Below are positions 1 to 9,526 of a stretch of 64,000 nucleotides of DNA, one piece after another. The notes under the pieces were generated by a model. The model saw nothing but the letters and a program-made list of their open reading frames with translations. It had not been told where the DNA came from and ran no database searches. Each line of letters starts with the position of its first letter. The stretch's first letter is position 1. Both the position numbers and the translations under genes were made by a program. Origin of the DNA: JAAYCI01 sp031548875 (GTDB lineage Bacteria; Bacillota; Clostridia; Oscillospirales; Ruminococcaceae); contig JAVBQQ010000013.1 of NCBI GenBank assembly GCA_031548875.1, forward strand, positions 52,382 to 116,381, in the 5' to 3' direction.

Positions 1-47
1 CCATCTATTGCTACTTTGGTGCAAAGAAATGATAGCATCGTTTTTAA

Positions 48-708
48 CTATGATATGCTTGTTTTGTTCCGAATGCGCATGACAGCCATTTTGTAAGCAT
101 TACACATTTTACCCACGACCGATTTTAACGTCGATGTGATGTTGAAATCGGTCGCTTCTTTTTTGCGCGGAGCGCTGGCGACATCGATGCGCTCAATGAG
201 CAAGTGAATGGCCTTGTCGTCGGCTGCATTTTTCAGCGCTTCCAGCCAGGTGTAGATTTGGTCCGTCGTGTAATCCTTGGGCGGCTGGGCATCGCGCAGG
301 CCGGCCATCTCGTCCAGCAGGCGCTGCATCTCTTTCCCTATATTCGCCACCACCTCAGCCGGCAGGTCCGGGTTTGTCATGTTGTGCATCAGGCCGTCGT
401 ATTCCTTCTGCTTGCGCGCCACTTCCCTGTCCCGCGCCTTTTAGAACTCTGCCAGGTCATTGTTTGAGGCACCCTGGTACTTCTTCAATGCCTCGTGGAT
501 GGCCTTCTGCACAGCGGGCGAAAGCAGCTCTTTCAGGTACCGGGTCGCCGCTTTGTCCACAGCCTCCATCTTTACCACCGGCGCGCCGCAATGCTGCATG
601 CAGCGGTAGTAGATGTACTCGTGCCCCTTGCGCTTGGATATATGCGCATGCATCTTGCTGCCGCACTCACAATACACCAGCCCGCTGCACAGATAGCTGC
701 GCTTATCC
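48..708 (-). pseudogene. Large serine recombinase remnant, copy 1 (zinc-ribbon and C-terminal part)
   Basis: Read on the minus strand this encodes the zinc-ribbon region (GLVYCECGSKMH, then a CMQHCGAP half) and the long coiled C-terminal region of a large serine recombinase, the class that inserts and excises clostridial mobile elements. The catalytic resolvase domain is missing. The frame is interrupted near 440 by TAA in the context LAEF*KARD, where the second copy at 9.5-10.3 kb reads LTEFYKARN, so a TAC codon became TAA. The N-terminal side joins IS3-family sequence near 705. Two independent lesions make it non-functional. The family assignment is secure; the original boundaries are not visible. 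Confidence 0.85.
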
Positions 709-1182
709 ATACCGGCCGTAGTTGCAGGCCAGTTCGATGATCCGGCTACGCAATTCGTCTTCATCCGCACGGTTTACCTGTTGGTATCGCGCCACCTGTT
801 GGCTAATCTGTATCGCCCGGCACGCGCGGCGTTGGCTCACCAGGTACTTTTCCTGCACCCGTTGCATCACCAACCGCCGTTTGGCCGGTCGGCGCATATA
901 TGCGCATGAAGTTTCCCTCCGCCACATCCTTCAGTATGGCGTTGTCCAAGCTCAAATCCGCCACCAGTTTCTTCAGCCTGGCGTTCTCTTTCTCAAGTTC
1001 ACGGTATTTACGCGCTTCAGATATATTCATGCCACCGTATTTCTTCCGCCAGTGGGAGTAGGTCTGCTCGCTCACCCCGATTTGGCGTACCGCCTCCCCG
1101 ATGGTTTTCCTTGCCCGCATAAAACTTCTACCTCGCGCAATTTTATGATGACCTGTTCCGTTGTGTGGTTCACTTTTTCCAT
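705..1182 (-). pseudogene. IS3-family transposase remnant (orfA plus start of orfB)
   Basis: The minus strand from the ATG at 1182 reads MEKVNHTTEQVIIKLREVEV, then, after a one-base deletion in an A-run, KTIGEAVRQIGVSEQTYSHWRKKYGG and a leucine-zipper region ending LSLDNAILKDVAEGN. This is the helix-turn-helix OrfA of IS3 elements. A second frame continues with the OrfB start (RVQEKYLVSQRRACRAI) and stops at about RIIELACNYGRYG, where it meets recombinase sequence. The DDE catalytic core is absent, so the element is dead. No terminal inverted repeats were recognised. Confidence 0.85.
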
Positions 1183-1261
1183 TCTGCACACCTTCCTTTA
1201 TGGTGGAGAAAGAAGGGCACCGCAATTACCACCATCCGTATTTAAATATCCTCAATATCTG

Positions 1262-1573
1262 TCAACAGTAGGTGTTATTGACAAAAAAAGAGAAAAAAAG
1301 TTGACCAAACAAATCAATCAAATGCGATGCGATTCGGTCAGGAATGACTTGATACATGGAAGAACGGATACCATATGATGCGAGCATAGTGAAAAAAGCG
1401 CTAGCATTACTGATGTAGGACTGGATGCAGGCTTCATCGTCACAGATGGCCATCAGATGTTCCAGATTGTAAAAATCCGCTTCATACGCCCGGCAAAGGG
1501 CCAGACAGGAGGGTTTGCTTTCCGATGAGAAATTGGATTGACAGAATTGTTTGTGCGGGTACAATGTAAGCAT
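1262..1573 (-). CDS. Hypothetical protein, possibly a decayed response-regulator fragment
   Basis: An open frame of 103 residues on the minus strand. Its middle contains MAICDDEACIQ, which resembles the start of LytTR-type receiver domains (typically IAICDDE), but the rest gives no recognisable receiver or DNA-binding domain. The ATG has only a weak GAGGG upstream, and the frame's start overlaps the good forward promoter of the kinase gene. I cannot tell whether it is expressed. It may be a fragment of an AgrA/LytTR regulator or a chance frame. Confidence 0.25.
   Translation of the reverse strand: MLTLYPHKQFCQSNFSSESKPSCLALCRAYEADFYNLEHLMAICDDEACIQSYISNASAFFTMLASYGIRSSMYQVIPDRIASHLIDLFGQLFFSFFVNNTYC
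1538..1565 (+). promoter_or_regulatory. Sigma-A-type promoter of the kinase/regulator operon
   Basis: TTGACA (1538-1543), a 16-base spacer and TACAAT (1560-1565). Initiation would fall near 1572, leaving a leader of about 70 bases before the kinase ATG at 1645. Confidence 0.7.
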
Positions 1574-1644
1574 GTGCCCTCACAGTGCCATTTGTGTACA
1601 TTGTGGCGAAAAAACGAGAGGGGCATGCCGAACAAGGAGGGCTT

Positions 1645-3581
1645 ATGCAGCGCGGCAAAAAAGACCTGCTCTACCTTCTCATCCCGCTTGCCGTTGTGAC
1701 GGCGCTCCTTGCGCTATGGTATTCGAATATCACCACCCAAAGCACCGATGTGGTTAGCGAGACCGCAGAGTGGAACCTGTCCGCTCTGCCTTTTGAGGAT
1801 TCCAATTACCGCCTGTGCGGCCCGGTGGAATATATTCCGAACGCACTTTTAACGCCCGAAGAATTTGCGCAGCGGGAAGATGACATCGTACTTGGAAACG
1901 CCTTCGAAACCGCCCAGTATGCCACCAGCCGTTTTTATATCATCGTGCCGGACGGGTACTACACCCTTGCCCGGCGCAGCCCGGATTTTTCCGAACGCCT
2001 TTTTATTAATGGAGAATGGGTGTTGGACGTTGGCCAGCCCGGCAACTCGAGGGAGACGATGGTCCCCAACACCGGCAGGATCCTGCTCACCGTCACCCCC
2101 AAAGATGGCGTCATCGAGGTGGTGCAGCAGTCTTCCAACTTTGTCCACAGGGAAAGCAGTTCCCACGATGGCTGGCACTTTGGGCCGCCCTCGTTGCTGC
2201 GCGCGTCCCTCCCGCTGGAATACTGGGAGAACATCCAGATGGGTGCCTTTCTCGCGCTCTTCTTCATCCATAGTATCCTGTTTTTGCTATTGCCCACCTT
2301 CCGCGCCAACCTCTACTTTGCCCTCTTCTGCCTCACCTGGTTTTTGCGCACCGGCGTCACGGGCACAAAGGTGTTCACTGTAATGTTCCCCTGGCTACCT
2401 TGGGTGGCGAAGTTCCGCATCGAGTACCTCGCCTTCCCCCTCACGGCAGTGTTCATGGTTGCACTTTTGAACGCTATGTTCCCGGGCATATTGGCGCGGT
2501 GGTTCCGCTGGGCGGTGTATGGGGTGTCGGCGGTGGTTGCCGGGTTGTTTGTATTTGCAGATACCCTGTTCATGAGCTACGCCCTGCTCTGGTGCGAGGC
2601 GGTATACATCCCCGCCATCCTCTATATCGTCGTGCGCTTTGCCATGAAGCTTCGCAGGGTGCGGCAGGAGCAGGTCGTCTTCCTCTTTGGGGTGGGGCTG
2701 TTCCTCCTGGCCGCGGTGCACGACATGTTTTACTTTAACGGCATGCCCATTTTGCTGGATGAGGAGCTCGCGCCCCTTTCCATGCTGGTGTTCACCTTTT
2801 GCGAGGCCGTGGCCATCTTCATTGCCACCCTGCGGCAGGTGGAGGAGGCAAAAGCGCAGGAGCGGCGCCTGGCCCTGGAAAATGCCGCGCTGGACCGGGC
2901 CGGCCGCCTGCGCGAAAGCATGATGGCAACGGTGAGCCACGAGATGCGCACCCCCCTCACCGTTATGAGCGTGTACGCCCAGATGGCGCGGGAGAACCTG
3001 CACGAGATCGGTGTGGACGAGGAGACCACTGCCGATCTTGCCATGATGCGGGACGAATCGAAGCGGCTGGCAGAGATGGTGAACGGCCTGCTGGAACTGG
3101 CGCCGGAGCAGGACTACAGACAGGCGCGCGCGTTTTTTGATATCCCGCCGCTGGTGGGGCAGCTGGCGCGCCTGTGCGCCCCCACGCTGGCCAAAAACAA
3201 TAACCGGCTGGAGGCAGACCTGCCCCAGGACCTGCCCCCTGTTTACGGCCACGCGGGCGAATGCACTCAGATTTTGTGGAACCTTCTGGACAACGCCGCC
3301 CGCCACACAAAAAACGGCGTCGTCACGGTGCGCGCAGGGGTACGGCAGGGGGCCGTTGCCGTCACGGTGGCCAACACCGGCGGCGCCATCCCGCCAGAGC
3401 TGCTATCCACCATTTTTGAGCGCCGTGTTACCGGCAGCGAGGAGGGCACCGGCCTAGGGCTTGCCATCTGCCGGGAAATCGTGGAGGCCCACGGGGGCAC
3501 CATCGGCATAGAAAGCAGCGAGGAAACGGGTACGGCGGTCACATTCACCCTGCCAACAGGGAAAAAAAGGGGGAAGGGTAA
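1645..3581 (+). CDS. 7TMR-DISM sensor histidine kinase (apparent frameshift at 3' end)
   Basis: Sensor kinase of a two-component system. After an N-terminal membrane segment (LLYLLIPLAVVTALLALWY) comes an extracytoplasmic domain of about 170 residues, then a block of seven membrane helices typical of 7TMR-DISM receptors, a short coiled linker, the phosphoacceptor box SHEMRTPL (His432) and an ATPase domain with N box LWNLLDNAARHT and G box GTGLGLAI. The ATG at 1645 is chosen because AAGGAGG lies at 1634-1640; an upstream in-frame ATG at 1585 has no such site. Near the 3' end a run of seven A and five G (3562-3573) precedes a TAA at 3579 in the -1 frame. Read literally the zero frame stays open to 4365 through the regulator gene, which is implausible, so I end the gene at 3581. 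Related DISM kinases often sense carbohydrates; the ligand here is unknown. Confidence 0.9.
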
Positions 3582-3586
3582 CCCAG

Positions 3587-4288
3587 GTGAAAAAAGACGA
3601 CAAAGCAGTCATCCTGCTCGTAGAGGACAACCCGGCTATACAGGAGGCAAACAAACGGATATTGGAAAGGGCAGGCTACAACCTGATGGTGGCCGACACA
3701 CTGGCCGCCGCGCGCGCGGCGATACAGGAAACGCTGCCGGATGCGATCGTGCTGGACATCCTGATGCCGGACGGCAACGGACGGGATTTCATCGCCGAGA
3801 TACGCAAGGTGACGACCGCACCGGTATTGCTGCTGACCTGCCTTACGGAGAAGGACGAGAAGCTGCAGGGCCTGCGCGCCGGCGGCGACGACTACATCAC
3901 AAAGCCCTACGATATCGACGAGCTGCGCGAGCGCGTGGCCGCCTTTTTGCGCCGGGATGCCCTTGTGCGCAGCAGCGCGGGACAGGACGTCACTTTCGGC
4001 CCGCTGGCGCTCAACCTACCCGCCCGCCGGGCGTACATGGCCGGCAAGGACCTGCAGCTGCTTGGCAAGGAGTTCGACATCCTGCATCAGCTTGCCTGCA
4101 GCGCCGGCCGTCCTCTAAGCGCAAAATCCCTGTACGAAGCGGCCTGGGAGCAGCCCTTCGCCGGCGGCGGCAGCGCGGTGTGGACGCAGATATCCCGCCT
4201 GAAACGGAAGATGGCGGAGAACGGCGGCGGCATCCAGATTATCACCCTGCGGGGAGAGGGGTACCAATTGGAAATGGCCGGGCCGTAG
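3587..4288 (+). CDS. OmpR/PhoB-type response regulator
   Basis: Partner of the upstream kinase, starting at GTG 3587 just after the kinase's presumed stop. Residues 1-120 form a receiver domain with acidic pocket VEDN, phosphoacceptor Asp57 in VLDILMPDGNG, a Thr/Ser switch region (LLLTCL) and Lys in TKPYD. Residues 135-233 form a winged-helix DNA-binding domain ending in RGEGYQLEM, close to the family's usual RGxGYxL. At 233 residues it has normal family length. The next gene downstream encodes a very large secreted protein and is the most obvious candidate target, but nothing in the sequence proves this. Confidence 0.92.
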   Translation: MKKDDKAVILLVEDNPAIQEANKRILERAGYNLMVADTLAAARAAIQETLPDAIVLDILMPDGNGRDFIAEIRKVTTAPVLLLTCLTEKDEKLQGLRAGGDDYITKPYDIDELRERVAAFLRRDALVRSSAGQDVTFGPLALNLPARRAYMAGKDLQLLGKEFDILHQLACSAGRPLSAKSLYEAAWEQPFAGGGSAVWTQISRLKRKMAENGGGIQIITLRGEGYQLEMAGP

Positions 4289-4360
4289 GCAGGATCCGGC
4301 AGAGAAAGCAAAACCGCCTTACATTTCTGCAAGGTTCACGCGCAAACGCTAAAAAACCAG

Positions 4361-4366
4361 TATAAT
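4361..4366 (+). promoter_or_regulatory. Candidate -10 element of the giant surface-protein gene
   Basis: A perfect TATAAT 70 bases before the ATG at 4436. The -35 region is poor, which would fit a promoter that needs an activator such as the adjacent response regulator; that link is inference. Confidence 0.4.
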
Positions 4367-4435
4367 AAAAAAGCAAGAACAAATTTCGCAGCCCGCCCGC
4401 GTCCCATCGTATTCGTGTGAACGGAGGAAACGAGG

Positions 4436-7400
4436 ATGAAATATCTGGCGAAGTGTTTTGCGCTTTTTTTGGCCCTGATGATGTTGGTGAGCTTTGTGCC
4501 GCTCTCTGCGCTGGCGGCCGAGGCGGCGCCGGGTGCAGGCAGCCAGACAGCGGCCGACAGCGCCCCTGCGGCTGACGGCGGAGAGGATGCCGCAGCTTCC
4601 GGGACGGAGGAGGATGCGGCGGCACCCCAGCCGGGTGACCTGTCGGACGATTCCTCTGACGGTGTAGTCGACGGCGATGAGCCGATCGGGCCGGAAGACG
4701 AACCGGGAGATGTCTCCAACAGCGAGCCCGCCGGTGAGCCGGAAAGTGCAAGCACCCAGCCGGAACCCCCCGCGGCGGCAGCGCAGGGCGCTTCGGGCAG
4801 CATACCTGTGCAGCCGAACACAGCTAAAAACGACCCGGACAAGGAACTTGCCACCCCGGCCGGAGACGAGGACCTTGTGCGGCCGGCCGGCACTTACGCG
4901 GTGGAGAACGATTTAGATAGCGGCGCGGGCAGCCTGCGCGCGGCGTTGACCGCGGCGATAGCCAGCACGGACGCATCGAGCACGATCACGATCCCGCTGA
5001 GCCTTTCCAACCAGGTTTCGACGGAGATATCCCTGAACTCCCCCCTGCCGGATATCCCGAGCGGCAAGAGCATCACAGTCACTTCGCCGGCGACGGATCC
5101 CCAATTGTGCATCATTGCGCGGGCGGGCAGTACCGTTACCGGCAACACTTTCAATGTTGCGGCCGGGGGCAGTTTGCAGCTTTCGAACATGGAACTGGAG
5201 GATCTCACGGATACGGGCATGAAGTCCTCACTGGCAAGCAGCATGGGCACGTTCACGGCAACCAACGTGAACTTCGTGGGCGGTGGCAGGCAGACGCAGT
5301 TTACGATATATGGCGGTGGCCTGGATGTGAGCGGGGGTACCGCCACGCTGACAAAGGTGCTTTTTATGGGCAACTGCGCCCAGGATGGCGGCGGCCTTGC
5401 TGTGCGTGGCACGGCAAGCGTGACGGTGAAATCGGGCGAGTTTGACGCGAACGCAGCCATTTCTAGCAACGGAAGAGGCTCCGGCGGCGGCATCTACTTG
5501 GCTGCCACGGCCACACTGAACCTGGGCAGCGCGGGCAACACCGTACAGATCCGGTGCAACAGGGCCGGCCTGGACGGCGGCGGCCTGTACAGCGAGGGCG
5601 GCAACCTTACCTTTGCCGGGAACGTGATTGTTGGCGGCGAGGACCCCGGCGTGGCGCCTTATACCTCCCCAAACGCCGGCGATGGCAACGAAGCCAAATA
5701 TGACGGCGGCGGCATCTGCCTGAGGTATGGCGAAACCGATACCACTTCAAAGTATATCAAGGGCGTCACCATTCAGAACAACCGTGCCGGCTGGAACGGC
5801 GGCGGTGTGTATGTATATGGGAAGGTGCTACTGTCTTTTCAGGCAGGCACACGGATCCTGGACAACAAGGCCCTGGGCACCGCTACTGCCTCCGTGGGCA
5901 ACGGTGGCGGCATCTACTGCGCCGCTGCCGGTACGGGGGGCATATACACCTCATTGGGGAGTATTGACGGGGCGGCGGTGACCCTGGCGGGCAACCGGGC
6001 CGCGAGGGATGGAGGCGGCATCTGGCAGAATGCCGGGACCATGAATATTGGGGCAACCGCAGTTATTGGCGGTGCAAATGCAGGCGCGGGCACCAGCGCC
6101 GACCCCGGCGACGGCAACGTGGCGGCCGGGTTTGGCGGCGGTGTGTACAACGCGACCACGAATATCTTTGATATGAATGGGACGGTGAAAAACAACGTGG
6201 CCGCGCGTGGGGGCGGGGTCTATATCCCCAGCTCGACCTTCATGCGGTCGATAGATGCAACCATCGAAGGGAACAAGGCGACCTCCTTGGCGCAGGCGAC
6301 ACCCGGCGTTGAATTTACGAGCACCACGCAGCTTTACCTCAGCGGCACCACCGTGATTGACAGCTTGTACTGTGCGAAATCCCTGGCAAGTTCTCTTGCC
6401 ATCTTGCCGGAAGGTCTTTCCGCCGGAGCGCGCATCGTGGTGCAGGGCAGCGATACGGCGGGGCAGATGGTTTCCGGCGTGGTGGTGGCCAACAAGCCAA
6501 GTGGTACGCTGACCGAGGCGGAGGCCGCCTGCTTTGTGAGCGCGGACGGCGAGCTGCACGCTTTGGCAAGCGGCCAGAACGTGGTGTGGGATAGGTCTTG
6601 GTTGATTGCAACGCCGGTGATGACACTGCAGAGCGCGGCGCATGACAGCATACAGGTGAGCTGGAACGCGGTGGCAGGCGCGGACGGGTATGAGATCGAA
6701 AACGCGACGTCCAGCAGTGGCCCGTTTACACCTGTGCGGACGGTGACGGACGGGAGTACCTCCTGGACGCATACGGGGCTTACCACAGCGCGAAACCAGT
6801 TTTACCGCATGCGCGCGTATACGCTGGTGAATGGCGCAAAGCAGTACAGCGCCTACACCGCCGAGCAATATACAATGCCCCTGCCTGCCGCGCCGTCTGT
6901 AAGCGCAACAGGCCGCAGCCCGGCGGATATTTATCTGGAATGGACGGCGGCAGCGGGCGCCGGCAGCTACACCGTGGAAAGGGCAACTTCGCAGGCGGGG
7001 CCGTGGACCGAGGTGAAAGCGCCGTATCCAAGCGATACGAACCTGGTATACCGGGATACAGGGCTCACCCCGAGCAGCACCTATTACTATCGCGTGTGTG
7101 CCGTTGCGTATCAGGGGTCAATCACCGTTCCCGGGCCGTACTCGGCAATCGTGAGTGCGAAGGCAGGGATTGGCACCCCGGCGAATTTTAAGCTGACGAA
7201 AGAGAACCCGTACCAGTTTGCACTTTCGTGGAACAGTGTTCCTTGGGCCAACGGGTATGAGTTGTGGCGCGCCACCCAGAGCAGCGGGCCGTATACGGTG
7301 GTGGTGAGCAGGTACATGAGTATGTATACCGACTACGACCTTGTGGACGGCCAGGTGTATTACTACCGCATGCGCGCCTATGAGAACGTGAGCGGGACAA

Positions 7401-8578
7401 CGTATTACAGCGGCTATACGCCGGTGGTGAGCAATAAAGCCGGAATGGCGGCGCCGGGGAGCATGGCGGCAACGGCCGTCCATCCGGATGACGTGAAGCT
7501 TAGCTGGGGCGCCGTGGCAGGTGCAGAGCTCTACAATGTGGAGCGCGCAACGGCTGCAAGCGGGCCGTGGGTGGTGGCCGCGGATTCTCTCACAGACCGG
7601 ACATACACAGACACGAATCTTACTTCGGGCACGACTTACTACTATCGTGTGCGTGGCAAAATGTGGCAGAACAGCGCAGCCGCATATGCATACGGCCCAT
7701 ACAGCGCCGTCGTATCGGCGCGCCCCGTTTTTGCGGCGCCGGCGGGCCTTGCCGTGAGCACCACGGCCACAAGCGCAAAGCTTACCTGGAAAGCCGTTGC
7801 AGCGGCCTGGGGGTATGAGGTCTGGCGCTCGACCACCAGCAGCACGAGCGGGTTTGAGCAGATCGAGTATATACAAAACAAAGCGACGACGTCCTATACG
7901 GACACGGGACTTGCCGCGGGCAAAACCTATTACTACCGTGTGCGGGCCTGGCGGTGGAGGGGCGGGGAGGAGATATTCAGCTTAAACAGTGCTATAACGG
8001 CAAGAACGCTGCCGGCAAAGCCGGGGAGCTTTAAGGCGGCAAGCGCTTCGTACAACAGTGTCAAGCTTACCTGGAGCAAGCCGGCGGGGGCCTCGGGCTA
8101 TGAGGTGCAGCGGGCCACCGGCAGCGGCAGCTACAAGACGGTGAAGACGATTACGAGCGGCAGCACTCTCAGCTACAAAAACGGCAGCCTGAAGACCGGC
8201 ACGAGCTACAAGTTCCGCGTGCGGGCCTATCGGCTGGTGGGCGGTGTGAAAAAGTACGGCGCGTACACGGCTGCCAAGACGGCGAAGCCCGTACCCGCGA
8301 AGGTGGCAGGCGCAAAAGCCACGGCGGGCAGCAAGAAGGTGGCGCTGAGCTGGAAGGCCGTGAGCGGCGCAAGCGGGTACGAGGTGAGGCGCGCGACGTC
8401 AAAAGGAGGAACCTACAAGACCGTGAAGACGGTCAAGGGTGGCAAGACGGTCAAGTTTACGAACGCGAAACTGACCCCGGGGAAGAAGTACTATTATAAA
8501 GTGCGGGCATACCGCACGGTGAACGGCAAGAAGGTATACGGCGCCTATTCCACCGTGGTGAGCGCAAAGGCGCTATAG
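4436..8578 (+). CDS. Giant secreted protein: beta-helix domain plus seven fibronectin type III repeats
   Basis: A 1380-residue exported protein. The signal peptide (KCFALFLALMMLVSFVPLSALA) is followed by an acidic Ala/Pro/Asp/Glu-rich linker (about residues 30-155). A repeat-rich region then carries many GGGI/GGGV/GGGL turns (about 160-650), the signature of a parallel beta-helix of the polymorphic outer-membrane/pectate-lyase type. Seven fibronectin type III repeats of about 95 residues follow, each with the YYYRVRAY-like strand. The last two repeats are strikingly Lys-rich (KTVKTVKGGK). There is no LPxTG motif, SLH domain or C-terminal membrane helix, so the protein is probably released or held by charge. 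RBS GGAGG sits at 4422-4426. Carbohydrate or host-surface binding is plausible but not shown. Confidence 0.85.
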   Translation: MKYLAKCFALFLALMMLVSFVPLSALAAEAAPGAGSQTAADSAPAADGGEDAAASGTEEDAAAPQPGDLSDDSSDGVVDGDEPIGPEDEPGDVSNSEPAGEPESASTQPEPPAAAAQGASGSIPVQPNTAKNDPDKELATPAGDEDLVRPAGTYAVENDLDSGAGSLRAALTAAIASTDASSTITIPLSLSNQVSTEISLNSPLPDIPSGKSITVTSPATDPQLCIIARAGSTVTGNTFNVAAGGSLQLSNMELEDLTDTGMKSSLASSMGTFTATNVNFVGGGRQTQFTIYGGGLDVSGGTATLTKVLFMGNCAQDGGGLAVRGTASVTVKSGEFDANAAISSNGRGSGGGIYLAATATLNLGSAGNTVQIRCNRAGLDGGGLYSEGGNLTFAGNVIVGGEDPGVAPYTSPNAGDGNEAKYDGGGICLRYGETDTTSKYIKGVTIQNNRAGWNGGGVYVYGKVLLSFQAGTRILDNKALGTATASVGNGGGIYCAAAGTGGIYTSLGSIDGAAVTLAGNRAARDGGGIWQNAGTMNIGATAVIGGANAGAGTSADPGDGNVAAGFGGGVYNATTNIFDMNGTVKNNVAARGGGVYIPSSTFMRSIDATIEGNKATSLAQATPGVEFTSTTQLYLSGTTVIDSLYCAKSLASSLAILPEGLSAGARIVVQGSDTAGQMVSGVVVANKPSGTLTEAEAACFVSADGELHALASGQNVVWDRSWLIATPVMTLQSAAHDSIQVSWNAVAGADGYEIENATSSSGPFTPVRTVTDGSTSWTHTGLTTARNQFYRMRAYTLVNGAKQYSAYTAEQYTMPLPAAPSVSATGRSPADIYLEWTAAAGAGSYTVERATSQAGPWTEVKAPYPSDTNLVYRDTGLTPSSTYYYRVCAVAYQGSITVPGPYSAIVSAKAGIGTPANFKLTKENPYQFALSWNSVPWANGYELWRATQSSGPYTVVVSRYMSMYTDYDLVDGQVYYYRMRAYENVSGTTYYSGYTPVVSNKAGMAAPGSMAATAVHPDDVKLSWGAVAGAELYNVERATAASGPWVVAADSLTDRTYTDTNLTSGTTYYYRVRGKMWQNSAAAYAYGPYSAVVSARPVFAAPAGLAVSTTATSAKLTWKAVAAAWGYEVWRSTTSSTSGFEQIEYIQNKATTSYTDTGLAAGKTYYYRVRAWRWRGGEEIFSLNSAITARTLPAKPGSFKAASASYNSVKLTWSKPAGASGYEVQRATGSGSYKTVKTITSGSTLSYKNGSLKTGTSYKFRVRAYRLVGGVKKYGAYTAAKTAKPVPAKVAGAKATAGSKKVALSWKAVSGASGYEVRRATSKGGTYKTVKTVKGGKTVKFTNAKLTPGKKYYYKVRAYRTVNGKKVYGAYSTVVSAKAL

Positions 8579-8635
8579 GGCGGAAGGGAAGAGGATTCTC
8601 CTTGGGCCAAGATAAGAGAACTTAAAAGCGCGAGT

Positions 8636-9013
8636 TCAATACCATGCGCCGGGTCTACGCCGAGCTTGTCGTAAAGAGCCGGGAGGATCTGTCCAAAGTG
8701 ATATTCGGCTTATCCAACGCAACAACACTTTGGGCTCTGTTTTTGCTTCGCCCAAGCCCGTGATAATGCTATCTAGCCGTAATCCCAAATTACGCTTTAG
8801 CGCATAATCATTTTGAATCGATTCAATTAATTCTTCCAAAATTGAAGGGACATATTTGGGGTAATACCTATCAAGAGTTTGTTGGGTATCTAAGATGTCA
8901 TAGATTCTCTTGGCTTCGAAGCATAGGGTCGAGGAATTATGCATTGGTAGTTTATATGTGTCCGGCGTATTTGAGTTGAGCGTTTTTTCAGTTACTTGGA
9001 AAAACAAGAACAA
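8636..9013 (-). CDS. Hypothetical protein (possibly decayed)
   Basis: An open frame of up to 125 residues with a TTG start and no clear ribosome site. The central part (AKRIYDILDTQQTLDRYYPK through NLGLRLDSIITGLGEAKTEP) has normal protein-like composition, with mixed charged and hydrophobic residues. The C-terminal 25 residues look like read-through into unrelated sequence. It follows another decayed gene on the same strand (9141-9410) in an AT-rich island between mobile-element remnants. No family was recognised. Confidence 0.4.
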   Translation of the reverse strand: MFLFFQVTEKTLNSNTPDTYKLPMHNSSTLCFEAKRIYDILDTQQTLDRYYPKYVPSILEELIESIQNDYALKRNLGLRLDSIITGLGEAKTEPKVLLRWISRISLWTDPPGSLRQARRRPGAWY

Positions 9014-9140
9014 TCATTCCATGTTTGAATCGCATTTCCAATGCTTTGGCACTCTATTAACCACAATTACGCCTCCATCATGCACACTACTAAAACACTA
9101 TAGCACGATGATGCGCATCATAGAATAGTATTCTCAATAT

Positions 9141-9410
9141 TTACTCTAGTCTTCCCAACAAGCAAATAAGTTCATACTCTCTTACCGCATATATCCATCC
9201 ATCGGGACAAACAATACTTATAAAGTCCAGTTCTTCTTTTGGCGATTTAAAACCTGTAAATGGTATCTGATATGAAGAAAACTACTCTTTGGCATCACGT
9301 TGTACATCCAAATCGGGCATATAAACATCTATACATTTTGCTTTTGGCTTTTTCCCTGTCGAATACAAATACACTTTAATCACCTCCATAGACTGCTCCT
9401 TATTAGTCAT
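9141..9410 (-). pseudogene. Small hypothetical protein gene with internal stop
   Basis: Minus-strand reading from the ATG at 9410 gives MTNKEQSMEVIKVYLYSTGK and onward to QRDAKE, then a TAG at 9284-9282. The same frame then continues with FSSYQIPFTGFKSPKEELDF to a natural TAA at 9143. With the stop suppressed the product is 89 residues, protein-like across the whole length, so a single nonsense mutation in a once-intact small gene is the simplest reading. The family is not recognised. Confidence 0.6.
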
Positions 9411-9477
9411 GGTGTTTCCGGGGTGCATTTCTATGCACTCATTTTGTATCATATACTGTCGTTATTTCTTTGTCTCT

Positions 9478-9526
9478 CCCCCCACAATAGTGGGGGGAAT
9501 AACCGGAGCCGCTCCACCAGCTCCAT
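9478..9526. repeat. Dispersed end repeat (copy F) at the 3' end of recombinase copy 2
   Basis: CCCCCC-ACAATAGT-GGGGGG followed by AATAACCGGAGCCGCTCCACCAGCTCC. The same block recurs near 32157, 36083 and 39695. Here it is continuous, in frame, with the recombinase on the minus strand and encodes its last residues (MELVERLRLFPPLLWG), which shows where the repeat comes from. Confidence 0.8.

Noticed and set aside
3582..4365. Extension of the histidine kinase frame through the response regulator gene
   Set aside because: After residue LPTG the translation is low-complexity Arg/Gly/Pro sequence without any domain, and the overlapping frame encodes a perfect response regulator. The openness comes from GC-rich codon usage.
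8644..8763. 39-codon forward frame beginning MRRVYAELVVKSREDL
   Set aside because: It faintly resembles small clostridial mobile-element proteins, but there is no ribosome site and the second half is not protein-like.
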